Shown piece by piece: positions 1 to 9,431 of a DNA stretch of 64,000 nucleotides. Both the position numbers and the translations under genes were made by a program. The stretch is from assembly GCA_013372975.1 (NCBI GenBank), contig JABXIS010000004.1:102163-166162 (forward strand). Direction: 5' to 3'. Within the stretch, counting starts at the first letter, position 1. Each line of letters starts with the position of its first letter. The notes under the pieces were generated by a model. That model searched no databases. It saw nothing but the letters and a program-made list of their open reading frames with translations, and was not told the DNA's origin. The stretch is from Alphaproteobacteria bacterium. Its GTDB lineage: Bacteria; Pseudomonadota; Alphaproteobacteria; Sphingomonadales; Kordiimonadaceae.

Positions 1-640
1 GCTTGGCTTGTCGTTTCAGGCTCTGGATCTGGGTTTCCATCGCCTGGATCACATCCTGCAAGCGCGTGAGATTGCCCTCTGCGCCCCGAAGGCGGCTTTC
101 CGCATCTTTCCTGCGGGAGTGAAGCCCGGAAATGCCAGCAGCTTCTTCCAGGATCGCCCGGCGATCCTGTGGCTTTGCATTGATAAGCGTACCAATGCGC
201 CCCTGGCTCACCAGTGCCGGTGAGTGGGCGCCTGTAGCCGCGTCAGCAAACAGAAGTTGTACGTCCTTTTGCCGGACATCCCTGCCATTGATGCGGTAAG
301 CAGAACCGGATTCGCGTTCGATCCGGCGCGTAACCTCGATAAAATCTTCATCGCTATATTCGGCGGGCGCCGAACGGTCCTGGTTATCGATCACCAGGGT
401 CACTTCAGCCATGTTCCGGGCCGGGCGTTTGTCAGTGCCCGCGAAGATCACATCGTCCATGCCGGAACCGCGCAGGCTCTTTGCGCGGTTTTCACCCATC
501 ACCCAACGGATCGCTTCAAGAAGGTTGGATTTGCCGCAGCCGTTCGGGCCCACAACGCCTGTCAGGCCGCGCTCGATATGAAGCTCGGTCGGATCGACGA
601 AGGATTTAAACCCCGATAATCGCAGACGCGAAAAACGCAT
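1..640 (-). CDS. smc: Chromosome segregation ATPase SMC, N-terminal part (cut by window edge)
   Basis: The frame opens at ATG 640-638 and runs off the left edge, so only about 213 N-terminal residues are present. They start [14 protein letters not shown] and carry the SMC Walker A loop [14 protein letters not shown] at about residues 31-44, followed near residues 120-170 by a stretch with [16 protein letters not shown] and EEAAGISG, the usual SMC sequence just before the coiled coil. SMC is the cytoplasmic ABC-type ATPase that, with ScpA and ScpB, organises and separates newly replicated chromosomes. It is the last visible gene of a minus-strand run that begins with the DUF721 gene and includes two DsbA-like genes. 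The gap of about 70 bp from the preceding gene allows co-transcription. Confidence 0.96.
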   Translation of the reverse strand, partial: MRFSRLRLSGFKSFVDPTELHIERGLTGVVGPNGCGKSNLLEAIRWVMGENRAKSLRGSGMDDVIFAGTDKRPARNMAEVTLVIDNQDRSAPAEYSDEDFIEVTRRIERESGSAYRINGRDVRQKDVQLLFADAATGAHSPALVSQGRIGTLINAKPQDRRAILEEAAGISGLHSRRKDAESRLRGAEGNLTRLQDVIQAMETQIQSLKRQAK

Positions 641-709
641 GGCTGCGCCCTACTCCCCCTGTTTAGCAAAGTCAGGCGGCCCCATTCCCCAATAAGGCCG
701 CCCCCGATA

Positions 710-1402
710 TTAACTGCCGTCGGCTACTGCCTCCGCAATCTTTTCCATCAGTTCATCAATGGTTCTGTATTCAACAAGCTCTTCATTCACCACAAAGGAT
801 GGTGTTGAATTGATGTTATAATCCTTCTGCGCGCCCATGGTCATCTGCATCAGGTGCTTGAGCATGGCGTCGTTGGACACACAGCGATCAAACTGAGTGC
901 GGCTGATACCCGCGCGACGGGCAAGTGATGCCAACTCATCCAGCGGATTGGCCGAACGCGCCCAATCACTTTGACGCGCAAAATAGACTTCCATCAATTT
1001 CTTGGTGGTTTCATCGTTGCCGCAACGGGCTGCAGCCGACGCTGCAATATCCACGCGGTTCATGATGAAATTGCGGTAAATCAGCTTTGCCTTGCCTGTA
1101 TCAATATAGTCTTTCTTGATCTTGGGCATATGCACCCGCGCAAAGGTTGCGCAGTGCGGGCACGTCAAGGATGCATATTCAATAATGGTGACCGGCGCGT
1201 CCGGGTCACCATAGACGAGGTCGCCCCATGTGCCCTCACCTTGCTGAGCCACATCCACAGCAGGTGTTTCTACAGCTTCTGCCGCGGCTTCAGCAGCATC
1301 CGTATCAGCGGGCTTTTCACCGCTATCGCCGCAAGCCGCCAGAGCAAGCAATGCAGCAGATGCTGTTGCTACCTTAAATCCAGAAACATACTTGTTGTGC
1401 AT
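710..1402 (-). CDS. DsbA-family thioredoxin-fold lipoprotein
   Basis: Predicted 230-residue exported thiol:disulfide protein. The N-terminus has a lipoprotein signal ending in LAAC (Cys24), then an acidic, Ala-rich linker to about residue 55. A DsbA/thioredoxin domain with the active-site motif CPHC at about residues 81-84 follows. The late segment NINSTPSFVVNEE contains the cis-Pro loop expected of the fold. I chose ATG 1402 over an in-frame GTG at 1420 because it directly precedes the hydrophobic signal and has GGGGATGG upstream. It is a paralogue of the neighbouring gene at 1491-2087. Proteins of this type introduce or shuffle disulfides in the periplasm; the partner is not known from the sequence. 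Confidence 0.9.
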   Translation of the reverse strand: MHNKYVSGFKVATASAALLALAACGDSGEKPADTDAAEAAAEAVETPAVDVAQQGEGTWGDLVYGDPDAPVTIIEYASLTCPHCATFARVHMPKIKKDYIDTGKAKLIYRNFIMNRVDIAASAAARCGNDETTKKLMEVYFARQSDWARSANPLDELASLARRAGISRTQFDRCVSNDAMLKHLMQMTMGAQKDYNINSTPSFVVNEELVEYRTIDELMEKIAEAVADGS

Positions 1403-1490
1403 AAATCCATCCCCGTACACTAGATATTGTGTTTACATTGCAAAACCAACGCTGACGAGTCTTTTTTACGTCGGTTCGCAGGCTGTTTGA

Positions 1491-2087
1491 TTATTCCGCA
1501 GCTTCCACTGCTGCCTTGATTGTTTCATAGGCATAGTTATCGAGAGCCTTGCCATTCATCATGACATATGGAATGCGCGAGACCTTGTAGGTTTCCACAC
1601 CCTTTTGCATCATCTCAACCAGATGCTTTTGCGCTTCCTGATCAGAGATACAGCGCGACATCTCTGCCTGTGAAATTCCGCCTTCTTCGGCAATCTGCGC
1701 GATCACCTCATAGGGGTTAGAGGCATGCATCCATTCTTCCTGTCGTTCGAAGAAACTATCCACCAGCTTTTTGGTTACATCCACATCAGTGGTGCAGCGA
1801 CTAATGGTGGCAACGGCCAGGTCATATCGATCCCGCACGAAGTTGCGGAAAATGAATCGCACCCTTCCTGTGTCGATGAACTCTTCTTTCACTTTCGGAA
1901 AAATATCCCGAGAAAAATGGCCACAATGAGGGCATGTCATAGAACCATATTCGATAATCTCTATAGGCGCGCTGGTGCTGCCATATACGATGTCGCCTTT
2001 CAGGAAAGCGCCTTCCGGCGCCTCCTGTGCCTGAACAGCAAACGGTGATAACAGCACCATCGCCGCAACGATCACTCTCTTGAACAA
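1491..2087 (-). CDS. DsbA-family periplasmic thiol:disulfide protein
   Basis: A 198-residue protein with a cleavable signal peptide (cut expected after Ala20, ...FAVQA) and a thioredoxin-fold DsbA domain with CPHC at about residues 52-55. The cis-Pro region reads VSRIPYVMMNGK. The start is TTG at 2087-2085, preceded by a GGGGGG-A ribosome site; no ATG fits better because the next Met lies inside the signal peptide. It sits between the DUF721 gene (24 bp upstream) and the second DsbA-like lipoprotein gene. A DsbA-like gene beside DUF721 and smc is a common alphaproteobacterial order. Unlike its neighbour it lacks a lipobox, so the pair may place similar activities in soluble and membrane-anchored form; that is inference. 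Confidence 0.9.
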   Translation of the reverse strand: MFKRVIVAAMVLLSPFAVQAQEAPEGAFLKGDIVYGSTSAPIEIIEYGSMTCPHCGHFSRDIFPKVKEEFIDTGRVRFIFRNFVRDRYDLAVATISRCTTDVDVTKKLVDSFFERQEEWMHASNPYEVIAQIAEEGGISQAEMSRCISDQEAQKHLVEMMQKGVETYKVSRIPYVMMNGKALDNYAYETIKAAVEAAE

Positions 2088-2111
2088 ATGAAATCCCCCC
2101 GGATAAACATG

Positions 2112-2657
2112 TTACTTCTTGTCGTCCGATCCTTCATCACGAGCATGGGACAACACGAACTCACCAAGGCTTTTAACGGCTTCTTGAAGCGGGCTCAACT
2201 CTCCATCACCCACAAGTGAGGAAAGGTGATCAGTTTGCGCCTCATCAAGCGGTTTCTTTTCATACGGTCTGCGGCGCCTGACAGGCGGCAACGGTCCCTG
2301 TTGCACTTCCATCTTGGCCACCGCCTGATACCCGAAGAAACTGTTGACCATCTCGATCACCCGCGCACCACGGTGGGTCAGGAGCGGCGCAAAGGCAGAA
2401 GGGCAGCGCACCCGCAGGGTAGCGCCTATGCGACTACCACGCGGAAACCTCAAGCTAACGGGCACAGTGCTTTCCGCAAGCTCCGGCCCGACGATGTGCG
2501 CCCAACGGGTTACGATTTCTGCCTGCACAAACCCCTGCTTGCGAATAGCGGTTGAAACCAGGGAAGAGGCAACACGAGAAGCAGGCTGCACAGACCGGCG
2601 CCTGAAGACCTTCTCGCCTGGTTGTTTTTTCGTAGTTTTTTTTGTGCCCGCCACCAT
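2112..2657 (-). CDS. DUF721 (DciA-related) protein
   Basis: About 181 residues. The N-terminus is basic (MVAGTKKTTKKQPGEK); a DUF721 core follows at about residues 35-110, including IVGPELAESTVPVSL and a later VEMVNSFFGYQAV-like segment; the tail is charged. DUF721 includes DciA, the loader of the replicative helicase DnaB in bacteria without DnaC. The frame stays open further upstream to 2852, but ATG 2657 is preferred because the upstream part overlaps the mutY promoter region and does not look like protein. It is divergent from mutY with about 100 bp between starts, and it leads the run DUF721-dsbA-dsbA-smc. Family assignment is firm; the helicase-loading role is by homology. Confidence 0.85.
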   Translation of the reverse strand: MVAGTKKTTKKQPGEKVFRRRSVQPASRVASSLVSTAIRKQGFVQAEIVTRWAHIVGPELAESTVPVSLRFPRGSRIGATLRVRCPSAFAPLLTHRGARVIEMVNSFFGYQAVAKMEVQQGPLPPVRRRRPYEKKPLDEAQTDHLSSLVGDGELSPLQEAVKSLGEFVLSHARDEGSDDKK

Positions 2658-2758
2658 TTGGCTTGCCCTCTCATTCCTGCACGATACAGTCTCCGCGCAG
2701 GAACGGCTGTTCACCCCACCCAGAGAATCGCGATTATAATGCAGAAACAGATTTGAGT

Positions 2759-3799
2759 ATGAGTAAAACTGCTGAAAAGCTTCTGTCCTGGTATGACCGA
2801 AATCGACGCGCCCTGCCGTGGCGAGCGGAACCGGGTGTGAAAGCCGACCCATACCATGTCTGGCTTTCCGAAATCATGCTTCAGCAAACCACGGTTGCAA
2901 CGGTGAAAAGCTATTTTTCCCGCTTTCTGGAACGCTGGCCCACGGTTGAGGAACTCGCGGCCGCCGCGCAGGAGGACGTTCTGAAGGAATGGGCTGGTCT
3001 GGGATATTATGCCCGTGCCCGAAACCTGCATGCCTGCGCGCAGAAGGTTGCGCGGGAACACGGCGGCATATTCCCCGCAAACGAAATAGAGCTGAAAGCC
3101 TTGCCTGGCATCGGGGACTATACTGGCGCAGCAATCGCGGCCATCGCCTTTGATATTCCGGCCACTGTGGTGGACGGCAATGTGGAACGTGTTGTTAGCC
3201 GCCAGTTCCGGGTGGAAGAAGCATTGCCGGGCGCAAAAAAGCCCATCAAGGCCCATACCGCAGATATCACACCCCACGAGCGCGCAGGCGATTTCGCGCA
3301 GGCCATGATGGACCTTGGCTCAGCCGTTTGCACGCCTAAGAATCCGAAATGCCTGTTATGCCCGATACGGGCGGAGTGTCAGGCCAACAGAGCTGGCGAC
3401 GCCGAGCGTTTCCCCATAAAAGCTCCCAAGAAGATCAAACCTGTCAGGCGCGCCATATCCTTCTGGCTTGAGCATGACGGCCATGTGCTTCTCGAACGCC
3501 GACCGCCCAAGGGGCTTCTGGGCGGCATGCCCGGTCTATTTTCAACACCCTGGGAAGCCCGAGATGATTTCCCCGGCAAGGAAGAATGGCTCCAGCACCG
3601 TCCCAGCGAGGACTATTGGAAACCGGTAGATGGGCTCGCCAAACACACCTTCACCCATTTCCACCTGGAAACCCGGCTGATGGCTGCGAAAGCCAATCAG
3701 AAATATAATGTTGAGGATGGCTTTTGGCATCCAATCGACGCCCTTGAGGAAGTGGGACTTCCAACAGTTTTCACGAAGATCGCGGCCCTCAAGCTATAA
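2759..3799 (+). CDS. mutY: A/G-specific adenine glycosylase MutY
   Basis: A 346-residue DNA repair enzyme that removes adenine mispaired with 8-oxoguanine. Visible signatures are catalytic Glu38 in LSEIMLQQTTV, the helix-hairpin-helix LPGIGDYTGAA at about 115-125, catalytic Asp139 in VVDGNVERV, and the [4Fe-4S] cysteines C191, C198, C201 and C207 with C-x6-C-x2-C-x5-C spacing. A C-terminal NUDIX-like domain that recognises 8-oxoG follows from about residue 225. ATG 2759 gives the normal MutY N-terminus; the frame upstream of it is not conserved-looking. It is convergent with the next gene: the two stops are one base apart. Confidence 0.97.
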   Translation: MSKTAEKLLSWYDRNRRALPWRAEPGVKADPYHVWLSEIMLQQTTVATVKSYFSRFLERWPTVEELAAAAQEDVLKEWAGLGYYARARNLHACAQKVAREHGGIFPANEIELKALPGIGDYTGAAIAAIAFDIPATVVDGNVERVVSRQFRVEEALPGAKKPIKAHTADITPHERAGDFAQAMMDLGSAVCTPKNPKCLLCPIRAECQANRAGDAERFPIKAPKKIKPVRRAISFWLEHDGHVLLERRPPKGLLGGMPGLFSTPWEARDDFPGKEEWLQHRPSEDYWKPVDGLAKHTFTHFHLETRLMAAKANQKYNVEDGFWHPIDALEEVGLPTVFTKIAALKL

Positions 3800-3800
3800 G

Positions 3801-4223
3801 CTATAGCCCATATTTCTGCCTCAGATCTGCTACCGATTTCTCGATAAGCTCCCTGAGCACAGCGCGGTCAATATCATCCAGCTTGTTAATATACAGGCAT
3901 GACTTTCCGGTTTTATATTTGCCCAACCGGTCCATCAGTTCCCGATACCCTGAAAACCCAAGCATGATATAACACACCATATTGGCCTTCCTGGGGGAAA
4001 AGCCCACCTGCAAGAAATCACCCTCTCGGCCACTTTCATATTTATAATGATAGGTACCAAACCCCACAATGGAAGGACCCCACATCCTGGCCTCTTCGCC
4101 TGTGATTTCCGCCATAAGGGCCATCAGCTCGAGCGCATCTTGCCGCCTGCGGTCATTCTCAACCGCGCCAATAAAATCCGCAGGTTGAACTTCGGTCGGC
4201 TTGGTTTTATTTTCAGCCATCAC
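3801..4223 (-). CDS. DUF1801 domain protein
   Basis: A 140-residue cytoplasmic protein of the DUF1801 family. The hallmarks are the central ARMWGPSIVGFGTYHYKY segment, LQVGFSPRKANMVCYI, and the C-terminal GKYKTGKSCLYINKLDDID region. The function of the family is not established. It begins with two Met codons (4223 and 4220) and either could be used. It lies one base downstream of the DUF442 phosphatase gene, suggesting a two-gene operon on the minus strand, and ends tail-to-tail with mutY. Confidence 0.85.
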   Translation of the reverse strand: MMAENKTKPTEVQPADFIGAVENDRRRQDALELMALMAEITGEEARMWGPSIVGFGTYHYKYESGREGDFLQVGFSPRKANMVCYIMLGFSGYRELMDRLGKYKTGKSCLYINKLDDIDRAVLRELIEKSVADLRQKYGL

Positions 4224-4224
4224 C

Positions 4225-4770
4225 TTACTCCGCGGCGGGCAAAGACAACAGGTCCCTCACTCTGGGTTCAAGGCTCGTAAGGCCGGCCGCCTTGCCAATG
4301 GCGAGCGCTTCTTCCGCCTCTTTTCCTTGCACATGGAAAGCCCTGAGCGCCATCATCGCACCAACCCTGTTCCCACTGCCACAATGTACGAGAACGCCGT
4401 CTCCGGCAGCTTTAAGCGCTTCATCAAGTAGCTTGGCATTCTCTGGCGTAAGACCATCCTTGGACGACACCGGAATGTGGAAATAATTCATGCCGAACGA
4501 TTTTACGATTTCATCTTCAGGATAATTGAAGCGCTCGGCAATCTTGGGATCGGCATGCTTGGTCACTTCGCCTTGCCCACGCAGGTTGATTACAGTCTTG
4601 ATACCCTGCTCGCGCAACCGAACCAGATCCTCCGCACTTGGTTGCCCACCGGTTACCACTCCCTTTTCCAGGTAACGAGGATTTTTGAGTTCGAGTTTTG
4701 CGTCGGACGGCCCTGCCAGCGCGCCTGCGCCCGATAACACAACCAACACAACAAACAACAGTGTTCTCAC
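4225..4770 (-). CDS. Exported DUF442/tyrosine-phosphatase-like protein
   Basis: A 181-residue protein with an N-terminal signal peptide (MRTLLFVVLVVLSGAGALAG). It has a dual-specificity-phosphatase-like fold resembling the DUF442 (beta-lactamase-hydrolase-like) family: VVTGGQPSAEDLVRLREQGIK near the start and a phosphate-loop HCGSGNRVGAMMALR near residues 133-147. The loop is Cys-x4-Arg, as in DUF442 and rhodanese-like proteins, not the Cys-x5-Arg of classical phosphatases, so the substrate should not be assumed to be phosphotyrosine. It is followed one base later by the DUF1801 gene. Confidence 0.8.
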   Translation of the reverse strand: MRTLLFVVLVVLSGAGALAGPSDAKLELKNPRYLEKGVVTGGQPSAEDLVRLREQGIKTVINLRGQGEVTKHADPKIAERFNYPEDEIVKSFGMNYFHIPVSSKDGLTPENAKLLDEALKAAGDGVLVHCGSGNRVGAMMALRAFHVQGKEAEEALAIGKAAGLTSLEPRVRDLLSLPAAE

Positions 4771-5010
4771 GGCCTCTCTCCCTCAATTCCGCCTACAAGC
4801 CCGCACCATACTGCAAAACACTGGCGGTAAGAAGCCCGCAAAAACAGCAAGGGCCGCAATATGCAGCCCCGACCATGAAACATGCTAAAATGTGCTCAGG
4901 TCCCTATACGGCGAGACAAGTTGGCATCTTTTTGTCGGCCCCTCTCAATTTCTTGGCTTTTTTATCCAGAAGCGGCTTCTTTCAAATCACCACAAACGAT
5001 CCATTTCGAC

Positions 5011-6672
5011 TCACAAAGTGACTGAAATTTGCGACAGATCAGATATATCAAGCCCGAGCAGAAAGACGCTGGTGTCATCTCCTGTATCAATGAGTACGCC
5101 GGAATAGCCTGAAACCTCAGACAAAGTGGCGGCATCAATAATATCATTCAGGCTAGCGAAGGATGCATTGACCCCTGAGAGGTTCAATGCATCCATAGCA
5201 ACGTCGAAATCATTAATAATATCAGCGCCGTTATTTGGCCCGAAGGCAAAGGTGTCTGCGCCTTCCTGTCCCCAAATCAGGTCATCGCCAGGACCTCCCC
5301 AAAGAGTATCGTCGCCGGTACCACCCGCAACAACATCGTCTCCGCCACCATTGAAGATGGTGTCATTTCCTCCTTCACCCTCAATACGGTCAAGACCACC
5401 GCCGGCAAAAATCAGATCATCTCCCAACCCGCCTAGTATGAAGTCGTTCAAGCTGGACCCATTGCCACCTTGCCCACCATAGATTGTATCGTCGCCAGCC
5501 CAGCCATCCAGATAATCATTTCCTAGACCACCGCCGATTACATCATCGCCGGAAGCTGCCAAAACTACGTCATTGCCAGCGCCGCCCCATAGATAGTCGC
5601 CGACTGTGCTCGCCACCCAAGTTTTTCCTTGTTGGGGAATCCACCCGCCACCAATAAGCGTATCATCACCCGTACCCCCAAAAAGCACATCTGCCCCGCC
5701 AGCTCCAAACCCGGCATCCAGATTGTAAATACCTTCCCCGGTCACCTCATCGCCAACCAAACGGTCATCTCCTGCTCCGCCGCCAAGAACGTCGTCGCCA
5801 GCGCCCCCGAAAAATTGGTCCGGTCCCAGATCTCCCGGGCCTGCAAAAATTTGATCAGAACCATCGGCCCCATAGATGAAATCTCCGCCCGTGCCACCTT
5901 TCAAAAACTCGCCGACATCCGTTCCTTCAGTCACTTTCCTGACGGTAACTGTATAGCTTTCGTCCGGATCAAGGGCTGCTGTATTCCCGACACTGACAAA
6001 ATAGGTACCGCTTGTATCAGGCTCAAACGTCAACAGCTTATGAGATTGGGCCCCCCACATTGATTGGGTCCCATCAAAAATTTGGCTCCCAGAGGAGTCG
6101 AAAACACCAAAAAATTCGGCATAAGAGTCACCAAAATCACCCTCATGTATCCCATCAAGTTCAAAAATATAGAGACTGCCTCCTTCCAATGTCACGCTCA
6201 CCCAATCACGATCTTCATCATACTCGAACAGGCCCTCATATGTTCCTGCCTCGTCTGCCGTCGCGGCTGTGTTCACCGTATTTTTTTCTTTGTCTCCAGA
6301 AGAAGAAAGTGAAACGGAAACGGTATAGGTACCTGTTCCCCCATCTGCTGTTGTCGCCAGAATATAGTATGTTCCTGTTGTCTCAGGCGCGAACACCAGT
6401 TTGCTGTTCAAACCTATGCCGTCATCATCATCACCAATGATTCCAAAGCGGTCACCGTCGGGATTCCGGATATCCAATATCTCCGGATCATCCAACGTGC
6501 CTTTTCCTGTCGCAGATCCTTCAAAATTGATCACATATTCAACGCCAGCCTGAAGATCGACGGCAATGTAATCAATATCCTCATCGTCACCTATTGTTCC
6601 TGTGAAGGATCCCCCCACTACCACCGTGGCGGTGGTGTTAACGTCCTCTGACGCATCTCCAACTTCGTCCAT
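5011..6672 (-). CDS. RTX calcium-binding protein with two PPC-like domains
   Basis: About 553 residues, acidic and Gly/Asp-rich. Two bacterial pre-peptidase C-terminal (PPC)-like beta domains come first (with ITNFEG-like and DRDWVSVTLEGG segments, about residues 15-95 and 125-235). Then come many nonapeptide repeats of the GGxGxDxxx type (GGAGDDVLGGGAGDDRL, GGLGDDLIFAGGGLDRI) and a C-terminus typical of type I secreted substrates (ADTFAFGPNNGADIINDF). It is probably exported without a cleaved N-terminal signal by an ABC exporter, but no exporter is encoded nearby. The frame is open to 6792, but that part crosses the ccrM terminator hairpin. ATG 6672 with GGGGA upstream, or ATG 6684/6687, is more likely. 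No catalytic domain is visible. Confidence 0.85.
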   Translation of the reverse strand: MDEVGDASEDVNTTATVVVGGSFTGTIGDDEDIDYIAVDLQAGVEYVINFEGSATGKGTLDDPEILDIRNPDGDRFGIIGDDDDGIGLNSKLVFAPETTGTYYILATTADGGTGTYTVSVSLSSSGDKEKNTVNTAATADEAGTYEGLFEYDEDRDWVSVTLEGGSLYIFELDGIHEGDFGDSYAEFFGVFDSSGSQIFDGTQSMWGAQSHKLLTFEPDTSGTYFVSVGNTAALDPDESYTVTVRKVTEGTDVGEFLKGGTGGDFIYGADGSDQIFAGPGDLGPDQFFGGAGDDVLGGGAGDDRLVGDEVTGEGIYNLDAGFGAGGADVLFGGTGDDTLIGGGWIPQQGKTWVASTVGDYLWGGAGNDVVLAASGDDVIGGGLGNDYLDGWAGDDTIYGGQGGNGSSLNDFILGGLGDDLIFAGGGLDRIEGEGGNDTIFNGGGDDVVAGGTGDDTLWGGPGDDLIWGQEGADTFAFGPNNGADIINDFDVAMDALNLSGVNASFASLNDIIDAATLSEVSGYSGVLIDTGDDTSVFLLGLDISDLSQISVTL

Positions 6673-6732
6673 GACATCCCCCATCATCAAAAAACTTGTA
6701 ACAAAAACACTAACAAAAAGAATGCGCCGAAC

Positions 6733-6770
6733 AAATAAAAAAGGCGCTGTCCGGGCAAGGACAGCGCCTT
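6733..6770 (-). terminator. Rho-independent terminator of ccrM
   Basis: A perfect 12-bp stem (6741-6752 with 6759-6770) and a 6-base loop. Read on the minus strand it is followed by TTTTTTATTT. It lies about 50 bases past the ccrM stop codon. It also falls inside the longest open frame of the RTX gene, which argues for a shorter RTX start. Confidence 0.9.
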
Positions 6771-6822
6771 CGGTGAAAGCACAGACGGGCATCTGTGCCT
6801 TCGGAGGTATCTTGCGCGGAGA

Positions 6823-8019
<1,197 letters not shown>

Positions 8020-8035
8020 TTATGACGGCAATCAT

Positions 8036-8150
8036 GAGTCGCTAACGAATCGGTGTCAAGCGATTCTTATAAAGGAATCATGCATTTATAAGCTATTCTT
8101 CACTCAAAATCTGCCGAATCGGGGCAAAAGAACGACGGTGATGCCGAGTC
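8036..8150. promoter_or_regulatory. Cluster of six GANTC sites upstream of ccrM
   Basis: GANTC occurs at 8036 (GAGTC), 8047 (GAATC), 8062 (GATTC), 8075 (GAATC), 8116 (GAATC) and 8146 (GAGTC). Four lie in 44 bases of the ccrM-rnhB intergenic region and two in the 3' end of rnhB. Random DNA would give well under one in this span. In Caulobacter the ccrM promoter is itself controlled by GANTC methylation; a similar feedback here is inference from position. I did not find a convincing TTAA-N7-TTAA CtrA site. Confidence 0.6.
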
Positions 8151-8746
8151 GCACCCACAAGTTTTAGTGCGGCCATATGTTTGGCAACACCATATCCTGC
8201 GTTTTGACCCCATCCGTATTCAGGATGCTCCTCACTCAGTTTTTTCATCAGTTCGTCACGAAAAACTTTTGCGATAATCGACGCAGCCGCGATCGAAAGT
8301 GACCTGCCATCGCCTTTAATCAGGGTGCGAGTGGGCATATTGAGATCAGGATCACGGTTTCCGTCCACAAGGGCGGCCGTGGGCACGGGGGTAAGCCCGG
8401 CAACGGCCCGGCGCATGGCAAGCATTGAAGCCTGGAGGATGTTGATCTGATCTATTTCCTCGACACTTGCTTCGGCAATCGAAACAGCAACTGCTTTCTC
8501 CTGTATCAAACCATAGAGGGCTGTCCGTTTCTTCTCCGACAACTTCTTGCTGTCGTTAAGGCCGCTTGGAATATCATCGGGGTCCAGAATAACAGCCGCC
8601 GCCACAACTGGCCCGGCAAGTGGCCCGCGGCCCACTTCATCAACCCCGCAAACCATACCGCCATATTCCGCTAGCATGTGTGCTTCTGCCGACCAGTCTG
8701 GTTTTGCCGTCATATCCATTCCTGCTGCATCAAATAGATTCGCCAT
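8093..8746 (-). CDS. rnhB: Ribonuclease HII
   Basis: A 217-residue RNase HII, which nicks RNA in RNA:DNA hybrids and single ribonucleotides in DNA. The acidic active site begins with Asp36 and Glu37 in VCGVDEVGRGPLAGPVVAA. Other family blocks are GLNDSKKLSEKKR, the ALVDGNRDP segment (third acidic residue) and AAASIIAKVFRDELM. ATG 8746 has GGAGGG eight bases upstream. It lies upstream of ccrM on the same strand with about 150 bp between, where the GANTC cluster sits; the linkage of rnhB and ccrM is common in Alphaproteobacteria. Confidence 0.96.
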   Translation of the reverse strand: MANLFDAAGMDMTAKPDWSAEAHMLAEYGGMVCGVDEVGRGPLAGPVVAAAVILDPDDIPSGLNDSKKLSEKKRTALYGLIQEKAVAVSIAEASVEEIDQINILQASMLAMRRAVAGLTPVPTAALVDGNRDPDLNMPTRTLIKGDGRSLSIAAASIIAKVFRDELMKKLSEEHPEYGWGQNAGYGVAKHMAALKLVGATRHHRRSFAPIRQILSEE

Positions 8747-8871
8747 TCACAGAGCCCTCCAATTCCTCTTTTCATGCAGAGCTGGCGTTTGGTCAAGCGC
8801 CCTTCAGGCTTTGCCGCAAGAAGGGAAATGCGTTACGCTAATTTCATCATACGCTGGGGAAATGGCGATAT

Positions 8872-9306
8872 ATGAATCAGATTGCACGGTTATTTGAAGA
8901 CTATTGGAACAACATCAGAGGGGACAAGGCGGTTCCCGACTTTCTGGATTTCCGCATCCAAGATGTTCATGAGGACGTAATCCCTTACCTTTCGCTTATT
9001 CAGGTTGAGGAAAACCCAAGACGTTTTCGCTACAGCGTTGCCGGCGTATCAGTAGTGGCTTCCTACGGAGAAGATTTAAGCGGCAAATATTATGATGAAA
9101 TGGACCTCGGCGGAAACTATGAAGTCTATATGCAAGATTTCCATCGTGCGGTCGACAATCAGACTATTGTGCGGCGGCAAGACCGCTACACGAAACAAGA
9201 CGGCAAGGAATATGATTTCGACGGCCACCTATACCCATTCCTGGGCTTGGACGGCAGAGTGAACCGGCTTGTAATTCTCTCAATTGATACCTTGCGTACT
9301 GAATGA
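8872..9306 (+). CDS. PAS_5-type single-domain PAS protein
   Basis: A 144-residue cytoplasmic protein resembling the alphaproteobacterial PAS_5 family (PF07310-like). The pattern is an N-terminal helical region with DFLDFRIQDV, a central strand set FRYSVAGVSVVASYGEDLSG, KYYDEMDL, and a C-terminal YPFLGLDGRVNRLVILSI. There is no output domain, so it is probably a sensor or adaptor with an unknown partner. It is one of four such genes in the window (also 36555, 43864 and 56015). It stands alone, divergent from rnhB, with GGGGA upstream of ATG 8872. Confidence 0.75.
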   Translation: MNQIARLFEDYWNNIRGDKAVPDFLDFRIQDVHEDVIPYLSLIQVEENPRRFRYSVAGVSVVASYGEDLSGKYYDEMDLGGNYEVYMQDFHRAVDNQTIVRRQDRYTKQDGKEYDFDGHLYPFLGLDGRVNRLVILSIDTLRTE

Positions 9307-9318
9307 TTGGTACAGCTC

Positions 9319-9350
9319 AAAAAATCGGCGCCCCTGGGAAAGAGGCGCCG
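9319..9350 (-). terminator. Rho-independent terminator on minus strand
   Basis: Perfect 7-bp GC stem CGGCGCC/GGCGCCG (9326-9332 with 9344-9350), followed on the minus strand by ATTTTTTG. It shows that a minus-strand transcript ends here, although no minus-strand gene reaches this far. The nearest candidate is the structured region and short frame at 9432-9729. Confidence 0.75.
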
Positions 9351-9431
9351 AGTGCTTGGGTAGGTTAAGGAAAGAAACGCAGAACTCCCGAACGGGAAGT
9401 CCAACATTGGTACTCAATACAGGGAAAGTTT

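Noticed and set aside
4787..5010. The gap between the phosphatase and RTX genes as a site of a small gene or RNA
   Set aside because: Only a short AGAAGC/GCTTCT dyad is visible, without a T-run, ribosome site or conserved-looking frame.
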